DNA of 64,000 nucleotides, taken from NCBI RefSeq assembly GCF_018448785.1, contig NZ_JAHCLU010000015.1, forward strand, positions 1 to 64,000. The letters run 5' to 3'. The first letter of the stretch is position 1. Each line of letters begins with the position of its first letter. The notes beneath the pieces are model-generated. The model was not told the DNA's origin and ran no database searches. It saw only the letters and a program-made list of their open reading frames with translations. Shown piece by piece: positions 49,790 through 59,148 of this stretch. The position numbers and the translations under genes were made by a program. Origin of the DNA: Halomonas jincaotanensis. Lineage in GTDB: Bacteria > Pseudomonadota > Gammaproteobacteria > Pseudomonadales > Halomonadaceae.

Positions 49790-51370
49790 TTATGCTGCGT
49801 TCGTTGCCTTGATGCTCATCTCGCGATGCTCCTCCACCAACCCTTTCACCAGGCTATAGGCCATCACCAGAAGGATCAGGGTGAAGGGCAGGCCGGTGGC
49901 CACGGCACCCGCCTGGAGGGCTCCCAGGGCCGTGCTGCCGCCACCATAGAGCAGGATGCCGGCGATTACCCCCTCGAGGCAGGCCCAGAAGACCCGCTGA
50001 CCACGCGGCGCATCGTTCTTGCCGCCGGCGGTGATGTTGTCGATCACCAGCGAACCGGAGTCCGAGGAGGTGATGAAGAAGATCAGTACCAGAAGGATCG
50101 CCAGGCTCGAGGTCAGGGTGGCGAACGGCAGCTGTTCGAGCATCTGAAACATCGCCAGCGATACGTCGCTGATGCCATTGGCCAGTTCCCCGACGCCAGT
50201 GACGGACTGCTGCAGGGCGGTGCCGCCGAAGGCGCTCATCCAGGCGATGGTGACCAGGGTTGGTACCACCAGCACGGCGAGCAGGAACTCGCGTACGGTA
50301 CGCCCGCGGGAGACCCGGGCGATGAACATGCCGACGAAGGGCGACCAGGAGATCCACCAGGCCCAGTAGAACACCGTCCAGCCGTGGTACCAGGTGGTGT
50401 CCTCGCGGCCGATCCAGTTGGAGAGCGGCACGATATGGCTGGCGTAGGCCAGGGTGGTGGTCCAGAGACCGTTGAGGAACAGCAGGGTGGAACCGGTAAC
50501 GACCACGAAGGCGAGCAGGGCGATGGCGAACACCATGTTGATGTTGGAGAAGAGCTTCACTCCCCCCTCGATACCCCGCCAGACGGAGAAGAGGGCAGCC
50601 ACGGTGACAAGGATGATGATGGCGATCTGGGTGCCGATAGTGTTAGGGACATCGAACAGGTAGTTGAGGCCCCCGGCCGCTTGGGACGCCCCGAAGCCCA
50701 GCGAGGTGGCCAGCCCGAAGATGGTCGCCAGTACCGCGACGATGTCGACGACATGGCCGGGCCATCCGCGCGCATGTCTGCCCAGGATGGGCGTGAAGGC
50801 CGAACGCAGGCTCAGAGGCAGGCCGCGATTGTAGGCGAAGAACGCAAGCGACAGTCCCACCAGGGCGTAGATGGCCCAGGGATGCAGGCCCCAGTGGAAC
50901 ATAGTCGCCGCCATGGCCGCTCTGGCACCCTCGGGGGTGTGGGCCGATACATCGAGGGGCGTGCCGTACCAGTCGGTGTAGTAGGCCACCGGTTCCGCCA
51001 CGCTCCAGAACATCAGGCCGATGCCCATGCCTGCGGCGAACAGCATGGCGAACCAGGAGGCGGTGGAGTGCTCGGGTCGAGCCTGATCACCACCCAGGCG
51101 GATCTTCCCCAGCGGCAGCATGATCAGCACCAGGCAGAGCAGCACGAAGAGGTTGCCGGCGATCATGAACAGCCAGTCGAAATGCTCGATGGACCAGCCA
51201 CGCGCTGCCGTCAGGTGGGAATTGGCAGCATCGGGATAGACCAGGGCGTAGAGAACGAAGGCCAGGATGGCCACCGTGGAGATGGGGAAGACGGGATTGT
51301 GGAAATCCATCCCCAGCATCTTGGTATTGTCCTGCCCGGCGGTCAGGAGGGGGGCATCATCTCGTTTCAT
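49790..51370 (-). CDS. BCCT-family betaine/carnitine/choline transporter
   Basis: The 526-aa 12-helix carrier has the BCCT hallmarks AAGMGIGLMFWSVAEPVAYY, MFHWGLHPWAIYALVG and the helix-8 Trp box YWAWWISWSPFVGMFIARVS with GRTVRE following. The intact Trp box fits a betaine-type quaternary ammonium substrate. I chose ATG 51370 (MKRDDAPLL); the frame is open further upstream. Given its place between dgc-ETF and fdhA genes, import of glycine betaine or a precursor is the simplest role. Confidence 0.88.
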   Translation of the reverse strand: MKRDDAPLLTAGQDNTKMLGMDFHNPVFPISTVAILAFVLYALVYPDAANSHLTAARGWSIEHFDWLFMIAGNLFVLLCLVLIMLPLGKIRLGGDQARPEHSTASWFAMLFAAGMGIGLMFWSVAEPVAYYTDWYGTPLDVSAHTPEGARAAMAATMFHWGLHPWAIYALVGLSLAFFAYNRGLPLSLRSAFTPILGRHARGWPGHVVDIVAVLATIFGLATSLGFGASQAAGGLNYLFDVPNTIGTQIAIIILVTVAALFSVWRGIEGGVKLFSNINMVFAIALLAFVVVTGSTLLFLNGLWTTTLAYASHIVPLSNWIGREDTTWYHGWTVFYWAWWISWSPFVGMFIARVSRGRTVREFLLAVLVVPTLVTIAWMSAFGGTALQQSVTGVGELANGISDVSLAMFQMLEQLPFATLTSSLAILLVLIFFITSSDSGSLVIDNITAGGKNDAPRGQRVFWACLEGVIAGILLYGGGSTALGALQAGAVATGLPFTLILLVMAYSLVKGLVEEHREMSIKATNAA

Positions 51371-51634
51371 CGGAGGTTCTCGACTCTTGTTATCGGAGGT
51401 TTGGCGGTTGTTGTGTTGAGGGTCTCGCGCTGCCGTGACACCGGCGAGCGAGAACATTCTTTGCCTGGCCGGGAAAGGGCAGTGTCTTGAAAACGACCTT
51501 CGGCTATCCGTCGCGTCGGGAATGTCTCGGACAGATACGTGAGTGCCTCTGTGGGGCAAGTCCGACGCCATGGAGGGAATAGGCTTGAGCAGCGGAATCA
51601 ACCGCCACAAACACAACAACGAGAGGAGCCTGCC
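51371..51634. promoter_or_regulatory. Divergent promoter region of BCCT and fdhA
   Basis: About 264 bases without a gene between two outward-reading genes. Two copies of ATCGGAGGTT lie near the BCCT start (51369 and 51395). No consensus promoter is obvious. Confidence 0.35.
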
Positions 51635-52828
51635 ATGAGCCAAGCCAACCGTGGGGTCGTCTACATGGGCCCCGGCAAGGTCGAGGTTCAGTCGATCCCC
51701 TTCCCCGAACTGGCACTGGGCAAGCGCAAGTGCGAGCACGGCGTGATACTGAAAGTCTTAACCACCAACATCTGCGGCAGCGACCAGCACATGGTGCGCG
51801 GGCGCACTACCGCACCGTCCGGCCTGGTGCTGGGCCATGAGATCACCGGTGAAGTGATCGAGTGCGGTCGCGATGTGGAGTACCTCAAGGTCGGCGATAT
51901 CGTTTCGGTGCCGTTCAATATTGCCTGCGGACGCTGTCGCAACTGCAAGGAGGGCAAGACCGGGATCTGCCTCAATGTTAATTCGTCGCGCCCCGGGGCG
52001 GCCTACGGCTACGTGGACATGGGCGGCTGGGTCGGCGGTCAGACCGAGTACGTCATGGCGCCCTACGCCGACTTCAACCTGCTCAAGTTCCCAGACCGGG
52101 AGCAGGCCATGGAGAAGATCCAGGACTTGACCCTGCTCTCGGACATCTTCCCCACCGGCTTTCACGGCTGCGTGACCGCCGGGGTGGGGCCCGGCAGCAC
52201 CGTCTATATCGCCGGCGCCGGCCCGGTGGGCCTGGCCGCGGCAGTCTCGGCACAGCTGCTCGGTGCGGCCTGCGTGATCGTCGGCGACATGATTCCTGAG
52301 CGCCTGGAGCAGGCCAGAAGCTTCGGCTGCGAGTCCCTGGATCTGCGCCAGGACACGCCCATGGCCGACATGCTCGAGCCGATACTGGGAGCACGCGAAG
52401 TGGACGCCGCAGTGGATGCCGTGGGTTTCGAAGCGCGCTGTCATGGGCACGACCACTCCCACGAGCAACCCGCGGCAGTGCTCAATGCCTGCATGGATGT
52501 CACCCGGGCCGGTGGACAGATCGGCATCCCCGGCCTCTATGTCACCGAGGATCCGGGCGCCGAGAGCAGCGAGGCGAGGCACGGCAATCTCTCCATGCGC
52601 CTGGGATTGGGCTGGGCCAAATCCCACTCCTTCCACACGGGGCAGTGCCCGGTGATGAAATACCACCGCCAGTTGATGCAGGCTATCCTGTTTGGAAAGA
52701 CCAGGATCGCCGACGCGGTCAATGTCGAGGTGATCTCCCTGGATGAGGCGCCCCGAGGCTACGCCGCCTTCGATGGGGGAGCCGCCAAGAAGTTTGTCAT
52801 CGACCCCCACGGTAGTATCGCTGCCTGA
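51635..52828 (+). CDS. fdhA: Glutathione-independent formaldehyde dehydrogenase
   Basis: The 397-aa zinc enzyme of the medium-chain dehydrogenase family oxidises formaldehyde to formate with tightly bound NAD. It resembles P. putida FdhA: TTNICGSDQHMVRGR, GHEITGEVIECG, the structural zinc loop CGRCRNCKEGKTGIC (about residues 96-110), and GAGPVGLAAAVSAQLLGA. GAGAGGAG precedes ATG 51635. It is followed by the formate dehydrogenase genes, so it detoxifies the formaldehyde from betaine demethylation. Confidence 0.93.
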   Translation: MSQANRGVVYMGPGKVEVQSIPFPELALGKRKCEHGVILKVLTTNICGSDQHMVRGRTTAPSGLVLGHEITGEVIECGRDVEYLKVGDIVSVPFNIACGRCRNCKEGKTGICLNVNSSRPGAAYGYVDMGGWVGGQTEYVMAPYADFNLLKFPDREQAMEKIQDLTLLSDIFPTGFHGCVTAGVGPGSTVYIAGAGPVGLAAAVSAQLLGAACVIVGDMIPERLEQARSFGCESLDLRQDTPMADMLEPILGAREVDAAVDAVGFEARCHGHDHSHEQPAAVLNACMDVTRAGGQIGIPGLYVTEDPGAESSEARHGNLSMRLGLGWAKSHSFHTGQCPVMKYHRQLMQAILFGKTRIADAVNVEVISLDEAPRGYAAFDGGAAKKFVIDPHGSIAA

Positions 52829-53007
52829 TCCCGCGGGGCCGGGGCTTGATCCTCCCTAGCCAACCGGCCCCGATTTCCGGCAGTTTTTCCCGGAACGACA
52901 TCTGCCTCTACGGGGCTGCCTGAAAGGCCTGTCGCGCATTGCCCGTGCTCAGGCCCGGTGCCAAGATCATGGAAGTGCAGCACCCACCGATAACAACGAG
53001 CCCGCTC

Positions 53008-54726
53008 ATGACCGTCGAGATCCTGACCCCCAAGCGCCGCTTTCGCGACAGGCCCCGTGGCCGCGACCTTCCCCCCATCGCCCTGGCCAAGCTTCGGCAA
53101 TTGCTCGGCGATGAGCGCAAGGACCCCGACCTGCGCCGTCGTGACCTGCTTCTCGAGCACCTGCACGTCATCCAGGACGCTCATGGCTTTCTGTCGCTGG
53201 TGAACCTGCGGGCACTCGCCACCTACATGAACCTGCCGATGGCCGCGGTCTACGAGACCGCGACCTTCTATGCGCACTTCGATGTGATTCACGATGACCA
53301 GAGCCCGCCACCGGCGACGACGATCCGGGTCTGTGACTCTCTTTCCTGCCAGCTCGCCGGTGCCGGGGCGCTGAAGGCCGAACTGGAGTCCGGCATGGAC
53401 CCCGGTCAGGTGAGGGTGCTGCGCGCGCCCTGCATGGGTCGCTGCGACAGTGCGCCGGTGGTCGAGGTGGGTCACCACCATGTGCTGTTTGCCAACCGCG
53501 AGGGCATCGAGGCGGTGGTCGATACCGGGCACTTTCATCCCGAGGCCATCCTCTGGCAGCGGCTGGAGGCGTACCGGAACGCCGGTGGCTACCGGCTGCT
53601 CGCCGATTGCCGTACCGGCAGGGTGACGGTGGAGGCGCTGATGCAGGTGCTCGAGGCCGCCAACCTGCGCGGCCTGGGTGGGGCCGGATTTCCCACCTTC
53701 AAGAAGTGGACCTTCGTGCGCCAGGAGCCGGGTCCGCGCTACTGCGCGATCAATGCCGATGAGGGCGAGCCCGGCACCTTCAAGGATCGCTACTACCTGG
53801 AGCGCTCTCCCCACCGCTTCCTCGAGGGGTCGCTGATCAGTGCCTGGGCCGTGGAGGCCGAGGCGCTCTATATCTACCTGCGTGACGAGTATCCCGGCCT
53901 GCATCGGGTGCTTCGCGAGGCCATCGACGAGCTCGAGGCGGAGGGGCTGGTCGCCGCGGACTTCATCGTGCTGCGCCGTGGCGCCGGGGCCTATATCTGC
54001 GGCGAGGAGTCGGCGATGATCGAGTCCCTGGAGGGCAAGCCCGGCAAGCCGCGCAACCGTCCCCCCTTCGTCGCCCAGCGCGGCCTCTTCGACCGTCCCA
54101 CCCTGGTCAACAATGTCGAGACCGTCTACTGGATTCCCGAGATCTGGGAAAAGGGCGCCGCGTGGTTCGCCGGGCAGGGCCGCCATGGCCGCAAGGGCCT
54201 CAGGAGCTTCTCGGTCTCGGGTCGCGTGAAGCGCCCCGGCGTGCACCTGGCACCGGCGGGCATCACCCTCGCGGAGCTCATCGACGAGTACTGCGGCGGC
54301 ATGGCCGAGGGACACCGGCTGGCCGGCTACCTGCCCGGCGGCGCCTCCGGCGGCATCCTTCCTGCCAGCAAAGCCGACATTCCCCTGGATTTCGACACCC
54401 TCCAGGCGCACGGCGGCTTCATCGGTTCGGCGGCCGTGATCGTGCTCTCGGACCAGGACGACCTCCAGGCCGTGGCCACTAACCTGCTGGCCTTCTTCGC
54501 CGACGAGTCCTGTGGCCAGTGCACCCCCTGCCGGGTCGGCACCGAGAAGATGCTGACGCTGCTCGAGCGCGACGAGTGGCACGTCGAAGAGCTCAAACGC
54601 TTGTCGCAGGTGATGATGGATGCCTCGATCTGCGGCCTCGGCCAGGCGGCGCCCAATCCGGTTCTCGGACTGCTCAAGGACTTCCGCGGCGAGCTCGCCG
54701 AACAGAACGTGATCATCAAGGGGTAA
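53008..54726 (+). CDS. NAD-dependent formate dehydrogenase, fused NuoE/NuoF-like (gamma-beta) subunit
   Basis: The product of about 572 aa fuses a NuoE-like [2Fe-2S] domain (residues 30-160, cysteines in CDSLSCQLAG and APCMGRCDSAP) to a NuoF-like FMN/NADH domain (RGLGGAGFPTFKKW, NADEGEPGTFKDRYYL, RGAGAYICGEESAM) and a 4Fe-4S site (DESCGQCTPCRVGT). It passes electrons from the alpha subunit to NAD. Starts at 53008 and 52969 are both possible and neither has a good ribosome site. The alpha subunit follows 5 bases after the stop. Confidence 0.9.
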   Translation: MTVEILTPKRRFRDRPRGRDLPPIALAKLRQLLGDERKDPDLRRRDLLLEHLHVIQDAHGFLSLVNLRALATYMNLPMAAVYETATFYAHFDVIHDDQSPPPATTIRVCDSLSCQLAGAGALKAELESGMDPGQVRVLRAPCMGRCDSAPVVEVGHHHVLFANREGIEAVVDTGHFHPEAILWQRLEAYRNAGGYRLLADCRTGRVTVEALMQVLEAANLRGLGGAGFPTFKKWTFVRQEPGPRYCAINADEGEPGTFKDRYYLERSPHRFLEGSLISAWAVEAEALYIYLRDEYPGLHRVLREAIDELEAEGLVAADFIVLRRGAGAYICGEESAMIESLEGKPGKPRNRPPFVAQRGLFDRPTLVNNVETVYWIPEIWEKGAAWFAGQGRHGRKGLRSFSVSGRVKRPGVHLAPAGITLAELIDEYCGGMAEGHRLAGYLPGGASGGILPASKADIPLDFDTLQAHGGFIGSAAVIVLSDQDDLQAVATNLLAFFADESCGQCTPCRVGTEKMLTLLERDEWHVEELKRLSQVMMDASICGLGQAAPNPVLGLLKDFRGELAEQNVIIKG

Positions 54727-54731
54727 GCGTC

Positions 54732-57563
54732 ATGACACAGGATACCTTCACCCTGGCGCTGGATGGCGTCGAGGTCACTGCCCGCCCCGGCGAGACCCTC
54801 TGGCAGGTCGCCAGGCGGGCCGGCGAGACCATCCCCCATCTCTGCTTCAAGGACGCCCCCGACTATCGCGCCGACGGCAACTGCCGTGTCTGCATGGTCG
54901 AGATCGAGGGAGAGCGGGTGCTGGCGGCGAGCTGCTTGCGGGAAGCCCGGCCCGGCATGGTGGTGAAAAGCGCCACCTCCGAGCGCGCCCGGGCGTCCCG
55001 CCAAGGGGTGATGGAGCTGCTCATCGCCGATCAGCCCGAGCGCGATGCCGGTCCCGACCGCTCCAGCCACTTCTGGGCCATGGCCGACCAATTGGCCATC
55101 GATGTAGCAGGGGTCCGTGAGTGGCTGCCCGCGCGGGAGGCGCGCGACGCGCCCACCGTGCACCATGTGGCCCGGCGCGAGGGCTCGCTGATGCACGACG
55201 GCTCCCACTCTGCCATGAGCGTCAATCTCGATGCCTGTATCGAGTGCAACCTCTGCGTGCGCGCTTGCCGCGAGGTGCAGGGCAACGACGTCATCGGCCT
55301 GGCCCATCGCGGTGCGGCAGCCAAGGTCGTCTTCGATTTCGATGATCCCATGGGGGCGAGCACCTGCGTGGCCTGCGGCGAGTGCGTGCAGGCCTGCCCC
55401 ACCGGAGCCCTGATGCCGGCGACGCTGGTCGATGCCCAGGGGCGGGGGGATTCCGCGGTGGCCGAAACCAGCGTTGATTCTATCTGCCCCTACTGCGGGG
55501 TGGGCTGCCAGCTCACCTACCACGTCAAGGATGAGAGCATCCTCTTCGTCGAGGGGCGCAATGGCCCCTCGAACCAGAATCGTCTCTGCGTCAAGGGGCG
55601 TTTCGGATTCGACTACCCCAAGCATCCCTCGCGCCTGACCAGGCCGCTGATCCGCAAGGCGGGGGTGCCCAAGGGGCTCGACCCGGCCTTCGATCCGGCG
55701 CGGCCGCTCACCCACTTCCGCGAGGCGAGCTGGGACGAGGCGCTGGGCGTTGCCGCCCAGGGCCTGATCGACCTCAAGACCACCAACGGCCCCGATGCCC
55801 TGGCCGGCTTCGGCAGTGCCAAGTGCTCCAACGAGGAAGCCTGGCTGTTCCAGAAGCTAGTGCGTACCGGCTTCGGCTCCAACCATGTCGATCACTGCAC
55901 CCGGCTCTGCCACGCCAGCTCCGTGGCCGCACTCATGGAGTGCATCGGCTCGGGGGCGGTCACCGCCTCCTTCATGCAGGCGCTGCAGTCCGAGGTGGTG
56001 ATCCTCACCGGCTGCAACCCGGCCGTGAACCATCCCGTGGCGGCCACCTACTTCAAGCAGGCCGCCAGGCAGGGGACCAAGCTGATCATCATCGACCCCC
56101 GCGGCCAGGGCTTGAGCGCCTACGCCCACATGAGCGTGCGCTTCTCCCCAGGGGCCGACGTGTCACTCTTCAATGCCATGCTCAACGTGATCGTCAGCGA
56201 AGGCCTCTATGACGAGGCCTACATCGACGCCCACACCGAGGGTTTCGCGGCCCTCGCGGCCCACGTGGCCGACATGACCCCGGAAGCCATGGCGCCGACC
56301 TGCGGGGTCGAGCCGCAGACCATCCGCGACGTGGCCAGGCTCTATGCCACCGCCGACAAGGCGATGATCTTCTGGGGGATGGGCATCTCCCAGCACACCC
56401 ACGGCACCGACAACGCCCGCTGCCTGATCTCGCTGGCGCTGGCCTGCGGCCAGACCGGCCGCCCCGGCACCGGGCTGCATCCGCTGCGTGGCCAGAACAA
56501 CGTCCAGGGCGCCTCCGACGCGGGCCTGATTCCCATGGTGCTGCCCGACTACCAGCCGGTGGGCGATGCGCAGATCCGCGCCTCCTTCGAGGAGCTCTGG
56601 AACACCCCGCTGGAGGCCAGGCCCGGGCTCACCGTGGTGGAGATCATGGATGCGATCCACGCGGGCCAGATCAAGGGGATGTACATCCAGGGCGAGAACC
56701 CGGCGATGTCGGACCCGGACCTCGACCATGCCAGGGCCGCGCTTGCCACCCTGGAGCATCTGGTGGTCCAGGATCTCTTCGTCACCGAGACCGCCCAGTA
56801 TGCCGACGTCATCCTGCCGGCCTCCGCCTGGTCGGAGAAGGAGGGCACCGTCACCAATACCAACCGACAGGTGCAGCTGGGCCGTGCCGCCGTCCCCCTG
56901 CCCGGGCATGCCAAGCCCGACTGGTGGATCATCCAGGAGATCGCCCGGCGCTTCGGGCTCGACTGGGACTACAGCCACCCCCGCGAGGTGTTCGCCGAGA
57001 TGAAGCAGGGCATGCCATCGCTGGACAATATCACCTGGGAACGCCTGGAGCGCGAGGACTCGGTGACCTATCCCTGCCCGGCGGAAGGCGCACCGGGGGC
57101 CGATGTGGTCTTCTCCGACGCCTTCCCGCGGGCGGGAGGCAAGGCGAAGTTTGCTCCCACCCGGCCGCTGCCGCCGGACGAGCCCGTGGACGGCGACTAT
57201 CCCACGGTGCTGACCACCGGTCGCCAGCTCGAGCACTGGCACACCGGCTCGATGACCCGCCGCAGCCAGGTGCTCGACGATCTCGAGCCCGAGGCGGTGG
57301 CCAGTGTCTCCCCGGGGGAGCTCGTGCGCCTGGGCATCTCGGCCGGTGAGCCAATCACCATCACCACCCGCCGCGGTGCGATCACGCTGAAGGTGCGGGT
57401 CGACCCGCTGATGGCGGAAGGAATGGTGTTCGTCCCCTTCTGCTATGTGGAGGCGGCGGCCAACCTGCTGACCAACCCCGCATTGGATCCGGACGGCAAG
57501 ATTCCCGAGTTCAAGTATGCCGCCTGCCGTCTGAGCGCGGCCATCCCGGCGTTGGCGGAGTGA
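54732..57563 (+). CDS. Formate dehydrogenase alpha (molybdopterin) subunit
   Basis: The 943-aa catalytic subunit oxidises formate to CO2. It has an N-terminal [2Fe-2S]/NuoG-like part (HLCFKDAPDYRADGNCRVC), ferredoxin 4Fe-4S motifs (CIECNLCVRACREVQG and CVACGECVQACPTGA), the 4Fe-4S CPYCGVGCQL (about 249-258) and the molybdenum domain with the Cys ligand in DHCTRLCHASSV. The molybdopterin C-terminal domain (TTGRQLEHWHTGSMTRRS) is complete. No fdsD or fdhD gene is in the window. Confidence 0.94.
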   Translation: MTQDTFTLALDGVEVTARPGETLWQVARRAGETIPHLCFKDAPDYRADGNCRVCMVEIEGERVLAASCLREARPGMVVKSATSERARASRQGVMELLIADQPERDAGPDRSSHFWAMADQLAIDVAGVREWLPAREARDAPTVHHVARREGSLMHDGSHSAMSVNLDACIECNLCVRACREVQGNDVIGLAHRGAAAKVVFDFDDPMGASTCVACGECVQACPTGALMPATLVDAQGRGDSAVAETSVDSICPYCGVGCQLTYHVKDESILFVEGRNGPSNQNRLCVKGRFGFDYPKHPSRLTRPLIRKAGVPKGLDPAFDPARPLTHFREASWDEALGVAAQGLIDLKTTNGPDALAGFGSAKCSNEEAWLFQKLVRTGFGSNHVDHCTRLCHASSVAALMECIGSGAVTASFMQALQSEVVILTGCNPAVNHPVAATYFKQAARQGTKLIIIDPRGQGLSAYAHMSVRFSPGADVSLFNAMLNVIVSEGLYDEAYIDAHTEGFAALAAHVADMTPEAMAPTCGVEPQTIRDVARLYATADKAMIFWGMGISQHTHGTDNARCLISLALACGQTGRPGTGLHPLRGQNNVQGASDAGLIPMVLPDYQPVGDAQIRASFEELWNTPLEARPGLTVVEIMDAIHAGQIKGMYIQGENPAMSDPDLDHARAALATLEHLVVQDLFVTETAQYADVILPASAWSEKEGTVTNTNRQVQLGRAAVPLPGHAKPDWWIIQEIARRFGLDWDYSHPREVFAEMKQGMPSLDNITWERLEREDSVTYPCPAEGAPGADVVFSDAFPRAGGKAKFAPTRPLPPDEPVDGDYPTVLTTGRQLEHWHTGSMTRRSQVLDDLEPEAVASVSPGELVRLGISAGEPITITTRRGAITLKVRVDPLMAEGMVFVPFCYVEAAANLLTNPALDPDGKIPEFKYAACRLSAAIPALAE

Positions 57564-57597
57564 ACAGACTGCCCGTGAACGAGGGAGGGACAGGATC

Positions 57598-58080
57598 ATG
57601 TACAGGGTGCGTCGCTGGGTGGTTCGCCACTCCAGGGCCTTCGAAATCCTCTACCGAGGGTTGGAGTCGATCCTGATCAGGCTCGATCCCGTGTGGAATC
57701 GACTGGGTCACGCGCGTCTCGAGGCGCCGTTCAGCTGGGTGGAGAGGGTCGTCAAGGGTCTGCTTTTCGACTGCCGGATGTGTGGCCAGTGCACCCTGGG
57801 GGCCACCGGCATGTCGTGTCCGATGAATTGTCCCAAGCAGCTTCGCAATGGGCCCTGTGGCGGCGTGCGCGGTGATGGCCGCTGCGAGGTCAAGCCGGAG
57901 ATGGTCTGCGTCTGGGTCGATGCCTGGACGGGCAGCCAAGCCATGAAGGGCGAGAGCGACATCCAGGTGCTCCAGGAGCCGGTGGATTTCCGCCTGGCGG
58001 GGAGCTCTTCCTGGCTGCGGGTGGTGCGCGAGGCGTCTCGAGTCACCGGTGGCGATGGCCGGGGGCAACGGCCGCGATGA
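57598..58080 (+). CDS. Methylenetetrahydrofolate reductase C-terminal (zinc-binding) domain protein
   Basis: The 160-aa protein is a free-standing copy of the cysteine-rich domain that some MTHFR proteins have at their C-terminus (MTHFR_C). The cysteines are in DCRMCGQCTLGATGMSC and CPKQLRNGPCGG, likely binding a metal or cluster. Its last 4 bases overlap the MTHFR gene, so the two parts of one enzyme are encoded as adjacent genes in reversed order. Confidence 0.75.
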   Translation: MYRVRRWVVRHSRAFEILYRGLESILIRLDPVWNRLGHARLEAPFSWVERVVKGLLFDCRMCGQCTLGATGMSCPMNCPKQLRNGPCGGVRGDGRCEVKPEMVCVWVDAWTGSQAMKGESDIQVLQEPVDFRLAGSSSWLRVVREASRVTGGDGRGQRPR

Positions 58081-59105
58081 TCCTGGAGAATGAACCCGTC
58101 CCCGGCTATTCGCTGCCCCTCCTCCCCGGCCATGTGTCGCCTGGGCGTCTCGAGCGGTTGCTGCGTGCCGGCACCTTTGCGATCACCAGCGAGATCGATC
58201 CGCCGGATTCCGCCGACCCGGGCGAGGTCCTCAAGCGGGCGGCGATCTTCGATGGCCACGTTGATGCACTCAATGCCACGGATGGCTCCGGCGCCAACTG
58301 TCACATGTCGAGTGTGGGAGTCTGTTCCCTGCTGACCCGGGTCGGCTACGCCACCATCCTGCAGATGTCCTGTCGTGACCGCAATCGCATTGCCATGCAG
58401 GGCGAGATCCTGGGGGCCGCCGCCATGGGGGCCTGCAACCTGCTCTGCCTGACCGGAGATGGCGTCCAGGCAGGAGACCATCCCCAGGCCAAGCCGGTGT
58501 TCGACCTGGACTCGATGTCGCTGCTGACGATCGCCCGCGGCATGCGCGACGAGTGTCGTTTCCAGAGTGGCAGGCGGCTCGATACGCCGCCGCGGATCTT
58601 CCTGGGGGCCGTCGAGAATCCCTTCGCCCCACCCCATGACCTGCGGCCCCATCGCCTGGCCAAGAAGGTGGCGGCAGGTGCCCAGTTTTTCCAGACCCAG
58701 TACTGTTTCGATATCGAGCAATTGCGTGACTTCATGCTCAAGGTGAATGACCTGGGCCTTCTCGAAGGCCCCGGTCGTGTCTTCATCCTGCCGGGCATCG
58801 GCCCCTTGGCCACGGCGCGCAGTGCGCGGTGGATACGCGACAAGGTTCCCGGCGTGCATATACCCGAGTCGGTGATTCGTCGGCTCGAAGGGGCCCTGGA
58901 CCAGAAGGAGGAGGGCAAGCGGTTGTGCATGGAACTGCTCAACCAGATCCGGGAAATGCCGGGCGTCAGCGGTGCCCATATCATGGCCTACCGGCAGGAG
59001 CACAGCGTCGCCGAGATCATCGAGACCACCGGCGTGCTGGAAGGGCGCGTGCCCTGGTATCCAGGGCGCAATGAGCCGCGGGATCTCGATCCCGAGTCAC
59101 TCTAG
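58077..59105 (+). CDS. Methylenetetrahydrofolate reductase family protein
   Basis: The 342-aa protein is a MetF-like TIM barrel: ITSEIDPPDSADP (catalytic Glu, about residues 37-49), LCLTGDGVQAGDHPQAK, FLGAVENPFAPP and GAQFFQTQYCFD. It presumably interconverts 5,10-methylene- and 5-methyl-tetrahydrofolate. In this setting it may handle one-carbon units from betaine demethylation rather than methionine synthesis. Its partner domain is encoded just upstream with a 4-base overlap (ATGA). Confidence 0.82.
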   Translation: MILENEPVPGYSLPLLPGHVSPGRLERLLRAGTFAITSEIDPPDSADPGEVLKRAAIFDGHVDALNATDGSGANCHMSSVGVCSLLTRVGYATILQMSCRDRNRIAMQGEILGAAAMGACNLLCLTGDGVQAGDHPQAKPVFDLDSMSLLTIARGMRDECRFQSGRRLDTPPRIFLGAVENPFAPPHDLRPHRLAKKVAAGAQFFQTQYCFDIEQLRDFMLKVNDLGLLEGPGRVFILPGIGPLATARSARWIRDKVPGVHIPESVIRRLEGALDQKEEGKRLCMELLNQIREMPGVSGAHIMAYRQEHSVAEIIETTGVLEGRVPWYPGRNEPRDLDPESL

Positions 59106-59109
59106 ATAG

Positions 59110-59139
59110 CGCGCCCCGTGGAGTGATCCACGGGGCGCG
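59110..59139. terminator. Hairpin between the MTHFR gene and gbcA
   Basis: CGCGCCCCGTGGA and TCCACGGGGCGCG form a perfect 13-bp stem with a GTGA loop between two convergent genes. T-runs are short. Confidence 0.75.
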
Positions 59140-59148
59140 AAACATCAC

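Noticed and set aside
52759..54582. A 607-codon open frame antisense to the formate dehydrogenase beta gene
   Set aside because: The sense strand has intact NuoE/NuoF motifs; the antisense translation has none.
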